Part shown: positions 62,720-64,000 of the stretch, piece by piece
Numbering within the stretch: the stretch's first letter is position 1
Layout: every line of letters begins with the position of its first letter
NCBI RefSeq assembly: GCF_022549785.1
Contig: NZ_JAKZGO010000014.1
Span: 1-64,000 of the forward strand
Length of the DNA stretch: 64,000 bases
Origin: Belliella alkalica
Lineage (GTDB): Bacteria > Bacteroidota > Bacteroidia > Cytophagales > Cyclobacteriaceae
Direction of reading: 5' to 3'
Notes under the pieces: model-generated
What the model was told of the DNA's origin: nothing
Database searches by the model: none
The model's input: the letters and a program-made list of their open reading frames with translations, nothing else
Translations under genes and position numbers: made by a program

Positions 62720-63856
62720 TCAAAATGCTTCCCCTATAAACAAGTAAAAACCGGATCCCTCTTTGGTCAAAGCATAATCAATTCTGGTGTAAATATCCTT
62801 CTTAGGGAACAACAAAAATCTCAAGCCACCACCGGCAGACCAAGCGACTTTATTGAGGTTCAGATTTTCAAAATTTGGAAAAACTGTGGCAACTCCTCCA
62901 AAAACAGCTGCACCTATCCTATCCGTAAATCCCAAAGGAAGTGGCAAAAACCTAAATTCTGCTTGTGTCGCCAATTGATTATTGTCCCTAAATCGTCCTG
63001 TGTAATAACCTCGCATCATCGATTCTCCTCCCATCAATGCCAGTTGATTGAATGGCACATCTCCGGAATTGAAATGACCTAGTAATTGAGCAGCAAAAAC
63101 TGTGTTTTTGCTAATTGATCTATAATATCTCGTATCTGAAATAACAGAATTGAATCCAAAAGTACTGATGGCAGATGAATAGCGCAAATAAGCCAATTCT
63201 GAGAAAAACCCATCTCTTACATTCAGCACATTGTGCCTATTATCATAAACTAAACCTGCGCCAATACCAATGTTTGTGGAGCCTTCACTTCCTCGTGGCA
63301 AAGGAAAAGTGGGATTATCGGGTGCTAATCTAAAGTCAGTACCTGCCAGTCTCTGAAAATCCACTTCCAAACCAAAAAATAAGTTGTTCTTGATTTTTCT
63401 AAGTACTCTTTCTTTGATCAGTATTTGATTTGCATCTACCAAAGCAAGGTATTCTGATGGAGAATCCATTCCGATTCCATAATACTTGAGGGGGAAACTC
63501 TGAAATCTCAATCTTCCCAAAAAGAACCACTTGCTCTGATCTGTGTAGATCGCGTGGTCAAACCAAAGACCATATTGATTCTCTAGAGTCACAAAAGTAA
63601 ACCCATTGATTTCACTGAGTCTGTTTGTGGTATCCCTATTTGCATAATAAACATATAGAGAAGATAATCCTATTTCCCAGCTTGTCTCTGGGGCATAAGC
63701 AAGTGTGGGGTATATCAAAAACTGCGGCTTACTGATATCCGAAGTATCATTGACCAGGCTGTTGACATATTTTCTGAAAAATGACTGCCCAAAGCTACTA
63801 GCGTTTGATCCTAAGATCATCAAACAGATCAATAAAGCAAAGGGGGTTTTTATCAT
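62720..63856 (-). CDS. Omp85/BamA-like surface antigen barrel protein
   Basis: 378 residues from the ATG at 63856 (MIKTPFALLICLMILGSNASSFGQ); the frame runs to 63904. Barrel of the surface antigen (D15) type: GIGAGLVYDNRHNVLNVRDGFFSELAYLRY, GGESMMRGYYTGRFRDNNQLATQAEFR, ending DYALTKEGSGFYLFIGEAF. No POTRA repeats ahead of it, unlike BamA or TamA, so a POTRA-less Omp85-type member. Outer membrane; function unknown. Confidence 0.82.
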   Translation of the reverse strand: MIKTPFALLICLMILGSNASSFGQSFFRKYVNSLVNDTSDISKPQFLIYPTLAYAPETSWEIGLSSLYVYYANRDTTNRLSEINGFTFVTLENQYGLWFDHAIYTDQSKWFFLGRLRFQSFPLKYYGIGMDSPSEYLALVDANQILIKERVLRKIKNNLFFGLEVDFQRLAGTDFRLAPDNPTFPLPRGSEGSTNIGIGAGLVYDNRHNVLNVRDGFFSELAYLRYSSAISTFGFNSVISDTRYYRSISKNTVFAAQLLGHFNSGDVPFNQLALMGGESMMRGYYTGRFRDNNQLATQAEFRFLPLPLGFTDRIGAAVFGGVATVFPNFENLNLNKVAWSAGGGLRFLLFPKKDIYTRIDYALTKEGSGFYLFIGEAF

Positions 63857-63920
63857 AGAAAACAGAAACGAAAGGAGCAGAAAAGAGTTTCCGCTTAGCG
63901 ACATCGAAATTAATGAAAAT

Positions 63921-64000
63921 TTATTTGAATCTGACGATTTTCCCGTGTGCTTTTGATGTCATTTCTTGAGGGATCGAAGCCGTAATTTCATTGTAGAGTA
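63921..64000 (-). CDS. C-terminal end of an unidentified minus-strand gene
   Basis: The minus-strand frame from the window edge to the stop at 63921 reads LYNEITASIPQEMTSKAHGKIVRFK, which looks coding. The rest lies outside the window. Not recognised. The Omp85-like gene begins 64 nt downstream, so they may share a transcript. Confidence 0.5.
   Translation of the reverse strand, partial: LYNEITASIPQEMTSKAHGKIVRFK

Overview
The window comes from a Bacteroidota chromosome, most likely order Cytophagales, family Cyclobacteriaceae (Algoriphagus/Belliella-like). The evidence is AT-rich intergenic DNA, promoters of the TTTG-N19-TAnnTTTG type, SprB-repeat and CHU_C adhesin domains with a PorP/SprF partner, a PorE-like OmpA lipoprotein, DUF4252 proteins, a short Hc1 histone-like protein, and weak or absent Shine-Dalgarno sites. 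Family placement is inference; the phylum is well supported.

Layout. 1-5737 is an accessory island read on the minus strand. It holds two related lipoprotein genes with the same N-terminal half but different C-terminal enzyme-like domains (a JAMM-like HSH...SxxD motif in one, an HEKLH zincin motif in the other), two orphan C-terminal tails, and three divergent small lipoproteins, each placed directly after one such tail. This is the layout of a polymorphic toxin/immunity array. The intact copy has a run of nine C right after its upstream ATG, one base short of the reading frame. 6241-8419 holds an FMN-binding split-barrel protein, a CPXCG zinc-ribbon protein, and a DUF4143-type ATPase preceded by three 32-bp repeats. 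8507-12791 is an arginine operon (argB-argD-argC-argJ). 13067-17632 holds a UvrD-tail-like protein, an RprXY-like two-component system and lysA.

18181-21088 is an SprB-repeat type IX secretion substrate with its PorP/SprF partner. 21249-29524 carries an iron-sulfur (6-4) photolyase, a DmpA-type peptidase, an aldehyde dehydrogenase, a LytM/M23 peptidase, an MFS transporter and ferrochelatase. 29852-32185 is an ECF sigma operon with DUF4252 products, followed by tRNA-Phe with a textbook promoter. 32574-35038 is a pair of HdrC/HdrB-like iron-sulfur proteins. 35181-36667 is a second DUF4143 ATPase, again with tandem repeats (four units, about 33 bp) just upstream. 37327-39249 is a PorE-like lipoprotein. 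41950-48273 is an alpha/beta hydrolase plus a complete RND efflux operon. 48352-56328 holds a beta-lactamase-fold serine hydrolase, a DUF2179 membrane protein, an M14 carboxypeptidase, two tandem beta-barrel proteins and small envelope proteins. 56569-64000 holds polA, a HEPN/MNT toxin-antitoxin pair, radA, a truncated KilA-N protein and an Omp85-like barrel protein.

The two signals I consider most worth following are the toxin/immunity-like array with its homopolymer tract, and the independent repeat arrays in front of both DUF4143 ATPases. All functional assignments are from reading motifs; no search was run.
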